Shown: positions 47,015 to 56,425 of the stretch, piece by piece | How the letters are laid out: each line of letters opens with the position of its first letter | Position numbering within the stretch: the first letter of the stretch is position 1 | The notes under the pieces: model-generated | Seen by the model: the letters and a program-made list of their open reading frames with translations, nothing else | Databases searched by the model: none | What the model was told of the DNA's origin: nothing | Source: Bacteroidota bacterium | GTDB taxonomy: Bacteria; Bacteroidota; Bacteroidia; Bacteroidales; WCHB1-69 | Length of the DNA: 64,000 nucleotides | NCBI GenBank assembly: GCA_029570835.1 | Contig: JAKPTX010000117.1 | Location: forward strand, 18,514-82,513 | Reading direction: 5' to 3' | Program-made: the position numbers and the translations under genes

Positions 47015-48181
47015 ATGAAAATTGTAGTCCTTTTATCGCGAGTTCCTTATCCCTTGGAAAAGGGTGATAAGTTGCGTGCATACTACCAGATCAGAGAGCT
47101 CTCAAAAAATCATGAGATCTATCTGGTAGCACTGAACGACACTCAGTTACATCCCGATGCCATCAAAAAGCTACAACCACTCTGTAAAGAGTTGATCATT
47201 CTGAATCTTTCCTGGTGGACACACTTTTTGGGGCTGATCAAAGCATTTTTTACTAAAATTCCTTTTCAATGCGGATATTTCTATTCTCGTAAAGCGAAAA
47301 AACAGTTTCATCAACATGTGGAGCGGATTCAACCGGATCATATCTATGCTCAAATTATTCGTGTTGCGGAATATGTCAAGATGCTACCCTACCCCAAAAC
47401 ATTGGATTATCAGGATGTTTTTTCAATGGGGATTTATCGTCGTTTTCAAAAAGCTCCTTTTTATCTGAAACCTATCTTTTTGTGGGAATACAAGAAATTG
47501 CAACGCTATGAAAATCATGTTTTCTCCCTGTTTGACAACCTTACCATTATCACAGCGATTGACCGCAGTTTGATTCCTCATCCGGATAGAAATCAAATCC
47601 ATGTGATCGCCAACGGCGTTGATCTTTCCATCTACAACTCGATCAATGTGCGTAAAAACTATGATCTTATTTTCTCCGGAAACATGAACTATCCGCCCAA
47701 TATTGATGCAGCAGAATACTTGGCAAAGAAGATCTTCCCGGAATTGAAAGAAACCTATCCCTACCTGAAACTGGTTCTGTGTGGTGCTTCTCCTCATGCC
47801 CGTGTAAAAGCCTTAGCCAACGAAGATATTATTGTTACCGGATGGGTCGATTCCATGGTAGATTACTATGCCCAATCCAAAATATTTATCGCTCCCATGC
47901 GTTTGGGTACCGGTTTACAAAACAAACTGATGGAAGCAATGGCCATGAAACTCCCCTGTATCACCTCTCCACTAGCGGGGAAACCCCTCGAAGGAATCCA
48001 ATATAATCGGGATATCATCGTTTGTGAATCTACTGACGATTACATAGAAGCAGTGAAAATGCTGATCGAAAATCCGGATAAGTACCATGAAATAAGAAAC
48101 AACGGGTACCAATTTGTAAAAGAACGATACAACTGGGAGAAAATCACTGCCAAGTTGGAGCAACTCATGAGTGAAAAATAA
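47015..48181 (+). CDS. Glycosyltransferase (GT4-like)
   Basis: LLSRVPYPLEKGDKLRAYYQIREL; MRLGTGLQNKLMEAMAMKLPCITS. Confidence 0.9.
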   Translation: MKIVVLLSRVPYPLEKGDKLRAYYQIRELSKNHEIYLVALNDTQLHPDAIKKLQPLCKELIILNLSWWTHFLGLIKAFFTKIPFQCGYFYSRKAKKQFHQHVERIQPDHIYAQIIRVAEYVKMLPYPKTLDYQDVFSMGIYRRFQKAPFYLKPIFLWEYKKLQRYENHVFSLFDNLTIITAIDRSLIPHPDRNQIHVIANGVDLSIYNSINVRKNYDLIFSGNMNYPPNIDAAEYLAKKIFPELKETYPYLKLVLCGASPHARVKALANEDIIVTGWVDSMVDYYAQSKIFIAPMRLGTGLQNKLMEAMAMKLPCITSPLAGKPLEGIQYNRDIIVCESTDDYIEAVKMLIENPDKYHEIRNNGYQFVKERYNWEKITAKLEQLMSEK

Positions 48182-48194
48182 CTAAATTTAAAAG

Positions 48195-49607
48195 ATGAGT
48201 AAAAAATTAAGTCCATATATTCTGGAGAATATAGAGATCATTGATATTGGGTCTGAAGGTAAAAGTATTGCTAAACAGGAAGGGATGGTAATTTTTATCC
48301 CAATGGGAGTACCCGGCGATATTGTTGATATTCGGATTATTAAGAAAAGAAAAGGATATATGGAGGGGATCATTACTCAAATCAAACAACCCTCTCCGCT
48401 TCGTATTGCACCACGCTGCTCTCATTTTGGAGTATGTGGCGGCTGTAAATGGCAAATTTTACCCTATCAGCAACAGCTCCAATTCAAACAACAGCAAATA
48501 TATGATAACTTTAAGCATTTAGGTAAGTTTGAATTTCCTGAAATGGAGCCGATTTTGGGATCAGAAAATGAGTATTACTACAGAAATAAGCTGGAGTTTA
48601 CTTTCTCTGACTCCCGTTGGCTGGATCAGGAGGATCTGGAACATCGCGATCAGTTGAATCTCAATGGGTTAGGATTTCACGTTCCGGGAAAATTTGACAA
48701 AGTGGTGGATATTGAACATTGCTACCTCCAGGAGGACCCCAGCAATCAAATCCGATTGGCAGTTAAAAAGCAAGCTTTAGCGAAAGGAATTCCCTTTTAC
48801 AATATCAAAACACATACAGGCATACTGCGCAATCTGATTATCCGAACGCATGGTCCCGGACAATTAATGGTAATTTTAGTAGTTAAAAGTGTTACTCCTG
48901 AAGTAATGGAACTGCTCCAATTCCTGGTTGAACAGTTCCCTGAAATCAGCTCTTTGCACTATGTCATCAATACCAAACTCAACGACTCTATCTCCGATCT
49001 CCCCACTGAACTATTCCATGGGAATCCTCATGTTAAAGCCAAAATGGAAGAGCTGGAGTTTATCATCAGTCCCGTTTCATTCTATCAGACCAACTCACAA
49101 CAAGCTTATCGCTTGTACCAGGTTGTTCGGGAATGGGCTGAAATTCAACCCGATGAGATTGTGTACGACCTCTATACCGGAACAGGTACGATTGCCAACT
49201 TTGTTGCCCACCAGGCAAAAAAAGTAGTAGGAATTGAATATGTTGAAAGTGCGATTGAAGATGCATGGGTCAACTCCCGCAACAACGGAATTGAAAATAG
49301 TTTCTTTATTGCCGGCGATATCAAGGATATTCTCACCTCTTCCTTTGTGAAAGAGCAAGGTAAACCCAATGTGGTGATCACCGACCCTCCACGTGCCGGA
49401 ATGCATCCTGCCGTTGTTGAACAACTTTTGAAAATTTTACCGGATCGAATTGTATATGTGAGCTGCAATCCGGCTACTCAGGCTCGTGACATTACATTAT
49501 TGGCAGCCCACTACAAAGTAGTCAAAGTGCAACCTGTAGATATGTTTCCTCATACTCACCATTTAGAAAATGTGGTGCTCCTGAAAAGAAACACCACACT
49601 CAATTAA
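48195..49607 (+). CDS. rlmD: 23S rRNA (uracil-5-)-methyltransferase RlmD
   Basis: CSHFGVCGGCKWQ; YDLYTGTGTIANF; DPPRAGMHP; YVSCNPATQARD. Confidence 0.95.
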   Translation: MSKKLSPYILENIEIIDIGSEGKSIAKQEGMVIFIPMGVPGDIVDIRIIKKRKGYMEGIITQIKQPSPLRIAPRCSHFGVCGGCKWQILPYQQQLQFKQQQIYDNFKHLGKFEFPEMEPILGSENEYYYRNKLEFTFSDSRWLDQEDLEHRDQLNLNGLGFHVPGKFDKVVDIEHCYLQEDPSNQIRLAVKKQALAKGIPFYNIKTHTGILRNLIIRTHGPGQLMVILVVKSVTPEVMELLQFLVEQFPEISSLHYVINTKLNDSISDLPTELFHGNPHVKAKMEELEFIISPVSFYQTNSQQAYRLYQVVREWAEIQPDEIVYDLYTGTGTIANFVAHQAKKVVGIEYVESAIEDAWVNSRNNGIENSFFIAGDIKDILTSSFVKEQGKPNVVITDPPRAGMHPAVVEQLLKILPDRIVYVSCNPATQARDITLLAAHYKVVKVQPVDMFPHTHHLENVVLLKRNTTLN

Positions 49608-49626
49608 TCCGATAAAATCACTGCTT

Positions 49627-51237
49627 TTAGTAGTGATTAATCTGTTTATCTTTAGGATATTTCAACGTATATTTCAACGTCACGACCTTCATTTCATTGG
49701 AGTTGAGATTCAAATTCCATTCCACTCTTCCGCGCTCTTTGTCTAACTTACCACCATCCAAATCAACAACATCGACACTGATTTCTCCTACTTTTGAAAT
49801 CGGAACCTGATCAGCTATCATAATATTGATTGGATAAGATTTATTGTTTCTCACGGTAATTTTATAAGACGCATTTTCCCTTCTATTGCTTCCGATGATC
49901 GTTTTCTCCGAATAGTTTTCTACTCGCTCACGTTTCACAATAACGTTATGATCTACGCCAAAAGAGAGTTGTAAAGTATCTTGATATTGTCCGGTATTGA
50001 GTCTTGATTCCCCCACATAACTATTCTCCATAAACAACTTGGCAACACCACTCGCCAATTCAGCTTTTTTCCAATCATGAATTTTAGCAATCAAATACAC
50101 TTTTTCACTTAATTTAGGTACAGCCTGATACTCAAAAGAAGCATCTACTTTGGTTTCTCCGTAAGAAATCAACATCGATTTAGGAGAAGAGGGGATCGTT
50201 TGACGAGCCGCTACTTTATACTCCTTAATGATCTCCATTTGAGAAAATCCCGAGGTTTCGGGAATAGCTTCGTCAAAACTCTCTTGTGAAAATTCAAATG
50301 TTATCTCTTCTTTTGAACGAGGTGACGCAGCTTTATTCGACATTATTGCTCCTCCTACAACCATAGGCTGAGGAGTTACAAAGGACAAAAAGTAAGGATA
50401 CAGTGTCGGTATTTGAGCTGAAAGCTGAGGTTGTGCCGTAGAAAGCAGAATTGAAACTTTTTCCCAATCTACTTGTGTTTGTTGTAGAATATTAGCATAA
50501 TAGGTTATTTCCAATGGTTTATCAAAGCCTACAAACTTAATATCATAGCTTGGGTACCAGGAAGCGTTATGAGTATAAACTGAAAAAGAGAGTTTTGAAC
50601 TCTTATTCGCTTTAGCTTGAATAGTTAGCGTTAAAACTCCTGAAGGAGTTGAAGGTATGCGAGTTAGAGTTCCCAATTGATTATTTAGCTTATCCAACTC
50701 CTCTCTATATTTTTTAACTGTCCGATCTCTTTTTTGAATATCCAAAGTCAAAGCCTCCAGATTGCTCCCATAAATTTGGTTCATCTGTTTAAAATTTTCC
50801 GGAGAAATCGGATCATTTTTCCCGGAAAGCTGTTTGTTTTGATTTAGAAAATCGATCTTATCGCGATTCACCTTGATCATAATCTCCTCATCTTCAATTT
50901 TAAAAGTCAACTCCTCAACCTGCTTTTTCAACTGTTTAATCTCATCACTTTTAGGATTTTCCGTCAGATAATCGGTACTCACCTGAACATTGACTATTGA
51001 GAAATTAGGATCCGATACCACTCTGATACTCTCCTGACTGATGTTAGGAAGTAAATTGGGAATAACCAATGTCATAGGACCGGCTTGTGCTTGGAAATCA
51101 GCAATATACTCTAGTTGAGCTCCAATAGGATATACAATTACCTGATCAATTTTTGCCTGAACTTTTTTCTCAACCTGAGCTGATAAAAAACAGGTCGTAC
51201 CCAATAATAACAAGGTAAACAGCATTAATCTCTTCAT
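49627..51237 (-). CDS. MuiA-family (DUF4139) protein
   Basis: Signal peptide; IDQVIVYPIGAQLEY; coiled coil; NASWYPSYDIKF. Confidence 0.88.
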   Translation of the reverse strand: MKRLMLFTLLLLGTTCFLSAQVEKKVQAKIDQVIVYPIGAQLEYIADFQAQAGPMTLVIPNLLPNISQESIRVVSDPNFSIVNVQVSTDYLTENPKSDEIKQLKKQVEELTFKIEDEEIMIKVNRDKIDFLNQNKQLSGKNDPISPENFKQMNQIYGSNLEALTLDIQKRDRTVKKYREELDKLNNQLGTLTRIPSTPSGVLTLTIQAKANKSSKLSFSVYTHNASWYPSYDIKFVGFDKPLEITYYANILQQTQVDWEKVSILLSTAQPQLSAQIPTLYPYFLSFVTPQPMVVGGAIMSNKAASPRSKEEITFEFSQESFDEAIPETSGFSQMEIIKEYKVAARQTIPSSPKSMLISYGETKVDASFEYQAVPKLSEKVYLIAKIHDWKKAELASGVAKLFMENSYVGESRLNTGQYQDTLQLSFGVDHNVIVKRERVENYSEKTIIGSNRRENASYKITVRNNKSYPINIMIADQVPISKVGEISVDVVDLDGGKLDKERGRVEWNLNLNSNEMKVVTLKYTLKYPKDKQINHY

Positions 51238-51319
51238 GATATAAAATTTAAGGTTATAATCGTTTAGACCCCCTCTACTTTAAAAAGTTAAGTATAAAAG
51301 AGTCCCATTTTAAAAATTT

Positions 51320-52204
51320 CTACTTGGATTGCCGCATAAACAGGAACAATTTATACAGATTAAATAAAAAGATAGAACTATTTCCATTTTTGAGCAGGAA
51401 GAGTAGTAATGGATTGGTTATCAATCCAATGGGATTCAAAATAAATTTCCATTTTTTTACTTTCTCGTACACCCGCAACAATCTCACCTGTTCTACCAAA
51501 TAAGGATTATCTTTGTTTTTCAGGTAAATCTGATACAAGTTTTCCACTCCTTGTTTGGTTTTTTCCAGAAAAACCGGGTTAGTTTCGATATCTCCATTCA
51601 AAATTGGATTCTCTATATGCAAAATCTGCACTCCTCTTTCCAGTAATTGCAATCCAAACAGCGTATCCTCGTGTCCATACTGCGTTAACTGTTCATCAAA
51701 CTGCACCTGTTCCAGCAACGCTTTCGATATCAGGAAGTTATTAGTCATAAAGGAACTGTTCGGGTTTTCTTTTCTTTTCCATGCCGGTTCACTTTCCACC
51801 CGATGTCCATATTTCCATCTTAATTTTTTATTTCCTTTTAATAATTGGGGGGGATAAACCCTCCCTCCACACACTATTTGTGGCTTGCTATCGAGCAGAT
51901 TGAGGTACTGCTCCAGGAACTGATCCGATATAATCAACGCATCGCAATCCAGGAAAAGTAAGTAGGGATAGCTCGCATACTGCAAAAACAGATTTCTGAT
52001 TTTCGCGCGCCCTACGTTTTTTTCCAGCTCAATATAGCGGCAGGAATCAGCAAAAGTTCTGTAAATCTCTCTGTATTTCTCTTCCGAAGCATCATCAATC
52101 AGGATCAAATCTGCCGGTTGATCCAATTGATCGATCTGTTTGATGAGTTCCCGAATTAAGGGAGAGGCATCAAAGTTAAACAGAGGAATACAGACAGAAA
52201 TCAT
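51320..52204 (-). CDS. Family 2 glycosyltransferase
   Basis: ISVCIPLFNFDASPLIREL; LILIDDASEEKYREIY; LFLDCDALI. Confidence 0.93.
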   Translation of the reverse strand: MISVCIPLFNFDASPLIRELIKQIDQLDQPADLILIDDASEEKYREIYRTFADSCRYIELEKNVGRAKIRNLFLQYASYPYLLFLDCDALIISDQFLEQYLNLLDSKPQIVCGGRVYPPQLLKGNKKLRWKYGHRVESEPAWKRKENPNSSFMTNNFLISKALLEQVQFDEQLTQYGHEDTLFGLQLLERGVQILHIENPILNGDIETNPVFLEKTKQGVENLYQIYLKNKDNPYLVEQVRLLRVYEKVKKWKFILNPIGLITNPLLLFLLKNGNSSIFLFNLYKLFLFMRQSK

Positions 52205-53493
52205 GGATTCAAGCGCTTTTCAACCTGATGGGAAATATTCTCCCAAGGTTGGGCATAATCTGACCCGGTTGGCTGTTGATAAATTTCCAGGTCAAAGAAC
52301 TCTGCAGCAGCCAAAATATGATCAAAGATACTCGCTACAATCCCTTCATACTCAATCCATACGGAGGTATTGGTAAAACAGTAAATTTCCATAGGAATTC
52401 CTTTATCCTCAATAGATAACTGTCTGACCATTAGGGTCATATCTTTTCTGATATCGGGTCTGTTTCTCAGATAATTTTCCAAATAGATTCTAAAGGATCC
52501 GATATTGGTCATTCTTCTTCCATTGATATCATATTCTACATCAATCTGATGCTCATCATTATAAGCATCAATTTCAGCTTGTCTCTCCTCCACATAATCG
52601 GCAATCAAGTGAATCTTTTTGTAATTTTCACGAATCTCTTCATCAATAAACTTTACAGTTCTGACATTGATATAGATTGCCCTTTTGATTCTTCTGCTTC
52701 CACTTTCCGACATATAGCGCCAATTTTTAAAGCTCTCTGTTAGAAAGTTGTGAGTAGGAATAGTGGTTACAGTTTTATCAAAATTCATCACTCTCACTGA
52801 TGTCAAATTAATGGAAACCACATCTCCATCCGCACCAAATTTAGGCATCTCAATCCAGTCTCCCACTCTCACCGTATCTCCGGTTGCCATCTGTATACTG
52901 GCAACCAACCCTAAAATCGTATCTTTGAAAACCAACATCATCACTGCGGTCATGGTTCCAAAAACCCCCAAGAAGACTGCCGGTGACTTATTAAGCAATA
53001 TTGATAAAATCAAAATTCCAGTTGCGATATAAAGAATGATTCGGATCAGTTGAAATAAACCTGCAATAGGTTTGTCCTTAAAAGCAGCTGTTTGTCCCAA
53101 TGCATAATGACCTAATCTCAAAAAGGCGTTGACAATCAGTATAAAAACAATAATAAGGTAAATATCCGTAATTTTGTTAACCCACGGAAGCAGATTCGGA
53201 AAGTCTCTAAATATCATTTGCAGAGCACCACGCAGTACAATAGCGGGAATCAAGTGAGCTACATGATTAAACACCTGAAACTTCACCAACGCATCATCCC
53301 AGGAAAAATTAGTTTTTAAGAAAAAGCGGTAAATCCCCTTAATCACGAGATGTTTCATGATCCAGAATAGAATCAATGCCAACAAACCTGCCGCTACAAT
53401 CAGCACCACCAATCTCAGGTTGACAGCCACTGCTTCTGCAACACCCCATCTCATCAAGACGGCTTCAACCCAACGTTCCGTAAACTTCATCAT
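52201..53493 (-). CDS. Mechanosensitive ion channel (MscS family)
   Basis: IQMATGDTVRVGDWIEMPKFGADGDVVSINLTSVRVMNFDKTVTTIPT. Confidence 0.94.
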   Translation of the reverse strand: MMKFTERWVEAVLMRWGVAEAVAVNLRLVVLIVAAGLLALILFWIMKHLVIKGIYRFFLKTNFSWDDALVKFQVFNHVAHLIPAIVLRGALQMIFRDFPNLLPWVNKITDIYLIIVFILIVNAFLRLGHYALGQTAAFKDKPIAGLFQLIRIILYIATGILILSILLNKSPAVFLGVFGTMTAVMMLVFKDTILGLVASIQMATGDTVRVGDWIEMPKFGADGDVVSINLTSVRVMNFDKTVTTIPTHNFLTESFKNWRYMSESGSRRIKRAIYINVRTVKFIDEEIRENYKKIHLIADYVEERQAEIDAYNDEHQIDVEYDINGRRMTNIGSFRIYLENYLRNRPDIRKDMTLMVRQLSIEDKGIPMEIYCFTNTSVWIEYEGIVASIFDHILAAAEFFDLEIYQQPTGSDYAQPWENISHQVEKRLNP

Positions 53494-53565
53494 ATCTATA
53501 TTATTTTTAAATTAATAAATTCAAGTATAACTTGCAAAGATATAAAAAAGTTCCAATATGCCTGA

Positions 53566-54711
53566 TTATAGTCGCAGAAACAGTTCGAAGCTAAAAAAAT
53601 GGGCATCCCAATAACTCAAAACACGGGCATCCCAACTGTAGGGAATGAAGTGATAATTGATTTGCGCTCCCAAATAGGTGGATTTCATAATCGGAATTAG
53701 AGCAGAAATACCTAAAGCCGTGTAGAGTGTCATGGGATAATAATAGTTCACCTCATCTACGCCAAACGTTTCATAAATTGAAGTATAAATCCAGTCCACT
53801 CCCAACCCGGCTTGCGGATAGATTAAAAGTGAACGAGTAGCTGTTAATGGAATTTGAGTGCTGCGATACCCCAAATGAAATCCAGCAGTAGAAAGTACAT
53901 TGGGTTTAACCTCAAAGTATTGCTGCATTGCTTCAAAATTGAGTATATCGTACCGATAGGGAAAGCGAAACGACAAAAACCCATCAAAAAGCCACCGTTT
54001 GGCTAAAGGAGAAGAAAAACCTATTCGTACTGTTTGCGCATAGCCGACCTGAGTTGCAATGCCGATCTGCCGCATCAAACCCAATCCCACTACAAAACCC
54101 GGATATTGATCCCGCTCCTTCCGGAACTCATTGCGCATATAACGCCCAATAGTGCTTTTCCTGTATTTTCTTTTTATCGATTTGGATTCAAAAAGATCAA
54201 TATCACCCGAAAAGAGCGTCAGAATTAATTCCTCATCTTGTTGATATTGAGATGTTTCCAGTAGTTCTCCCGCATTCTTTTGGAGAATAGAATCCAGTGG
54301 GGACCTGAGGGGAAGATAGCCGTAATATGTTTTATTGACATCGTAATAATTATAATAGTCCGATTCCCGGGCATCCTGCATACGGTTATAAAACTGCTCA
54401 TAGTAGCCCATATCAAAGTAAGAGGAGACAGCCCAATCGACAGGTTGCTGATGGATCAATTCATACATCATCAAAGTGCGCAATGTCGGTTCATGGTAAC
54501 CGCAGGAGTCGATCCAAAGATCCAGGGTAGGGAAAAAGTTATCCCACTGCCGATGGTGAAACTGGAGTTGCAGGTGCGACGCCACTTGCGGGGTAATCCG
54601 AATTGCCCGTGCAGAATCAAAATCGCTCTGCGTAGTGTCCGCAGGCGGAGGCGTTCCTCCCCATACGGTTACACTCCAAAAAAGCACCCAAATCAAACTA
54701 ACCCGACGCAT
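53566..54711 (-). CDS. Hypothetical secreted/outer membrane-associated protein
   Basis: Signal peptide; C-terminal beta-rich aromatic-ending segment FSFELFLRL. Confidence 0.65.
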   Translation of the reverse strand: MRRVSLIWVLFWSVTVWGGTPPPADTTQSDFDSARAIRITPQVASHLQLQFHHRQWDNFFPTLDLWIDSCGYHEPTLRTLMMYELIHQQPVDWAVSSYFDMGYYEQFYNRMQDARESDYYNYYDVNKTYYGYLPLRSPLDSILQKNAGELLETSQYQQDEELILTLFSGDIDLFESKSIKRKYRKSTIGRYMRNEFRKERDQYPGFVVGLGLMRQIGIATQVGYAQTVRIGFSSPLAKRWLFDGFLSFRFPYRYDILNFEAMQQYFEVKPNVLSTAGFHLGYRSTQIPLTATRSLLIYPQAGLGVDWIYTSIYETFGVDEVNYYYPMTLYTALGISALIPIMKSTYLGAQINYHFIPYSWDARVLSYWDAHFFSFELFLRL

Positions 54712-54724
54712 TAGAATTTTTTTG

Positions 54725-54732
54725 CAAAGATA
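54725..54732 (-). promoter_or_regulatory. -7 box TATCTTTG flanked upstream by heptamers
   Basis: CAAAGATA on + strand followed by ggtagaagatagaaggtag. Confidence 0.55.
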
Positions 54733-54739
54733 TAACAAA

Positions 54740-54833
54740 AAGGTAGAAGATAGAAGGTAGATGGCGGAATGATTTCGGATTTCGGATTTCGGATTTCGGA
54801 ATCAAAATTTAGAATTTAGAATTTAGAATTACT
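54740..54833 (+). repeat. Heptamer arrays (GAAGGTA-like, GATTTCG x3-4, GAATTTA x3)
   Basis: Read directly. Confidence 0.92.
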
Positions 54834-54907
54834 TAATTATCAAGCATTTAGAAATATATTTCTTTCATATTTTTAATTTCTTTCTTTTTTTTGAAATAAA
54901 AATAAAA

Positions 54908-54959
54908 GGGGGGCAGGAAACCCTTCACAATCTTGTTATTTCTTCACCCCACTCTGGAA
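54908..54959 (-). repeat. 52-nt element copy E6
   Basis: Reverse-complement core aagattgtgaagggttt. Confidence 0.85.
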
Positions 54960-55007
54960 TATTAGACCTTTTAGGATATGCAGGATCAATTACGATTTTA
55001 CAAGGTA

Positions 55008-55035
55008 GAAGGTAGAAGGTAGAAGGTAGAAGGTT
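55008..55035 (+). repeat. GAAGGTA x4 array
   Basis: Read directly. Confidence 0.93.
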
Positions 55036-55036
55036 C

Positions 55037-55103
55037 ACTCGGGGTGCGACTTCAAGTTATGAACCGAGTAGGGAGTTACACGAGTAGTAGTCGCGCCCCG
55101 AGT
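55037..55103. repeat. 15-bp inverted repeat with 37-nt loop
   Basis: ACTCGGGGTGCGACT...AGTCGCGCCCCGAGT, one T/G wobble. Confidence 0.85.
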
Positions 55104-55121
55104 AGCCTAATTTAAAAAAAC

Positions 55122-55149
55122 TTTCGACTTTCGACTTTCGACTTTCGAC
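55122..55149 (+). repeat. TTTCGAC x4 array
   Basis: Read directly. Confidence 0.93.
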
Positions 55150-55153
55150 TTCA

Positions 55154-55182
55154 AAATAACCCCGAAGGGGTGACATGATTGT
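55154..55182 (-). repeat. 29-nt repeat, inverted relative to 11594 and 11648
   Basis: AAATAACCCCGAAGGGGTGACATGATTGT. Confidence 0.9.
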
Positions 55183-55523
55183 AAATTTAGAATTTTAAAA
55201 TTTGACGATAATTTTATTTAACTGCTTGATATTCAATCATATAAATTGCCACGTCTCTTTAGGGCGTGGATAGGAATAACCCCCGGAACACAAGGGCTTT
55301 AGCCCAAATTTACAAAATATGAAGTAAGAAATAAGAAATATGAAATAAAGAGAATGTAGATCATAACACCTTGATAATCAAGTTTTAAATCCGAAATCAT
55401 TCCGACTTTTAAATAGTCCCGAAGTGGTGATAGGATTAAAATTTTTGAATTATTGATAGTGTTTTATTGTGCAAAGGTTGAATTAAAAAACGAGTTAGAG
55501 ATATTTCAGCCTTATAAGTTCAG

Positions 55524-55967
55524 TTACTTCAAATACTCAATTTTATACAGATGAAAATCTTTTCCCTTTATTTTATACCGACGAGATTTTCTTTTCTTTA
55601 TTTTAGACTTTAAGTAATATTTACACTTATCAGTCTTAATTATTATAAAATTCATGTGATGATATCTGAACGGAATTGAAAAAGGAATTATTATTTTAGT
55701 TTTTCCTTTTTTTTCCAAAATGGAACGCAAACAGCTCCTGCTCGTGGAATAATCCTTATAATAAAAAGTATCAGGCTTACAAGAAGGAGTAATAATTAAT
55801 GTGTCATAATCTAGCGAATACTCAATATATTCCAGTTGTATAGAGGTGGTTGTATCTAAAATTTCTGAATAAAAAATGAATCTATTATTAATTAATCCAA
55901 TCTGCCCAAAAAAAGTACTAGGCAATACCATAAAAAATATTACAAATAAAACCTTTATTTTATTCAT
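55524..55967 (-). CDS. Hypothetical secreted protein
   Basis: Signal peptide MNKIKVLFVIFFMVLPSTFFG; no family recognised. Confidence 0.55.
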   Translation of the reverse strand: MNKIKVLFVIFFMVLPSTFFGQIGLINNRFIFYSEILDTTTSIQLEYIEYSLDYDTLIITPSCKPDTFYYKDYSTSRSCLRSILEKKGKTKIIIPFSIPFRYHHMNFIIIKTDKCKYYLKSKIKKRKSRRYKIKGKDFHLYKIEYLK

Positions 55968-56013
55968 GATCCTGTCCACTCCTTTCTTTTATATCTTTTG
56001 GAAATTGATTTTG

Positions 56014-56021
56014 CAAAGATA
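56014..56021 (-). promoter_or_regulatory. -7 box TATCTTTG with heptamers immediately upstream
   Basis: CAAAGATA on + strand, then aaaggcggaaggcgaaaggcg. Confidence 0.55.
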
Positions 56022-56029
56022 AAAATAAA

Positions 56030-56075
56030 AGGCGGAAGGCGAAAGGCGAAAATTCAATTACGAATTACGAATTAG
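56030..56075 (+). repeat. Phased mixed heptamer array
   Basis: GAAAGGC GAAAATT CAATTAC GAATTAC GAATTAG in one 7-nt phase. Confidence 0.9.
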
Positions 56076-56232
56076 ACCTCCCCTAGCCCCTCCTTTGGAG
56101 GGGAACAATCGATAAAAACAATGAAAAAGGTCATAAAAATGGCTGTAGAGACGCAATGCTTTGCGTCTCTCGACCGTATGCGATCAAAAATTTATTACCC
56201 CGAAATTTGTGTCGTTTTCAAAAAGGTATGAT

Positions 56233-56284
56233 TTCCAGAGTGGGGTGATGAAATAACCTATAAAGAAAGTTTTATCTGCCCCCC
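56233..56284 (+). repeat. 52-nt element copy E7
   Basis: Core ctataaagaaagtttta. Confidence 0.85.
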
Positions 56285-56425
56285 ATTTATTTTTATTTCA
56301 AAAATAAGAAGATAGAAATTAGCATTATTATTCAGGTATTTCGACTTCGCTTAATGAACGGAATCTTAAGGTTATATTCCAAAAAAATATGTACTTTTGC
56401 CCTTATGAATTTAAATATATAAAAG

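Noticed and set aside
51838-51862. G7 tract ATTGGGGGGGATAAACCCTCCC as another 52-nt element tail
   Set aside because: It lies inside the family 2 glycosyltransferase CDS and lacks the element's head and core.
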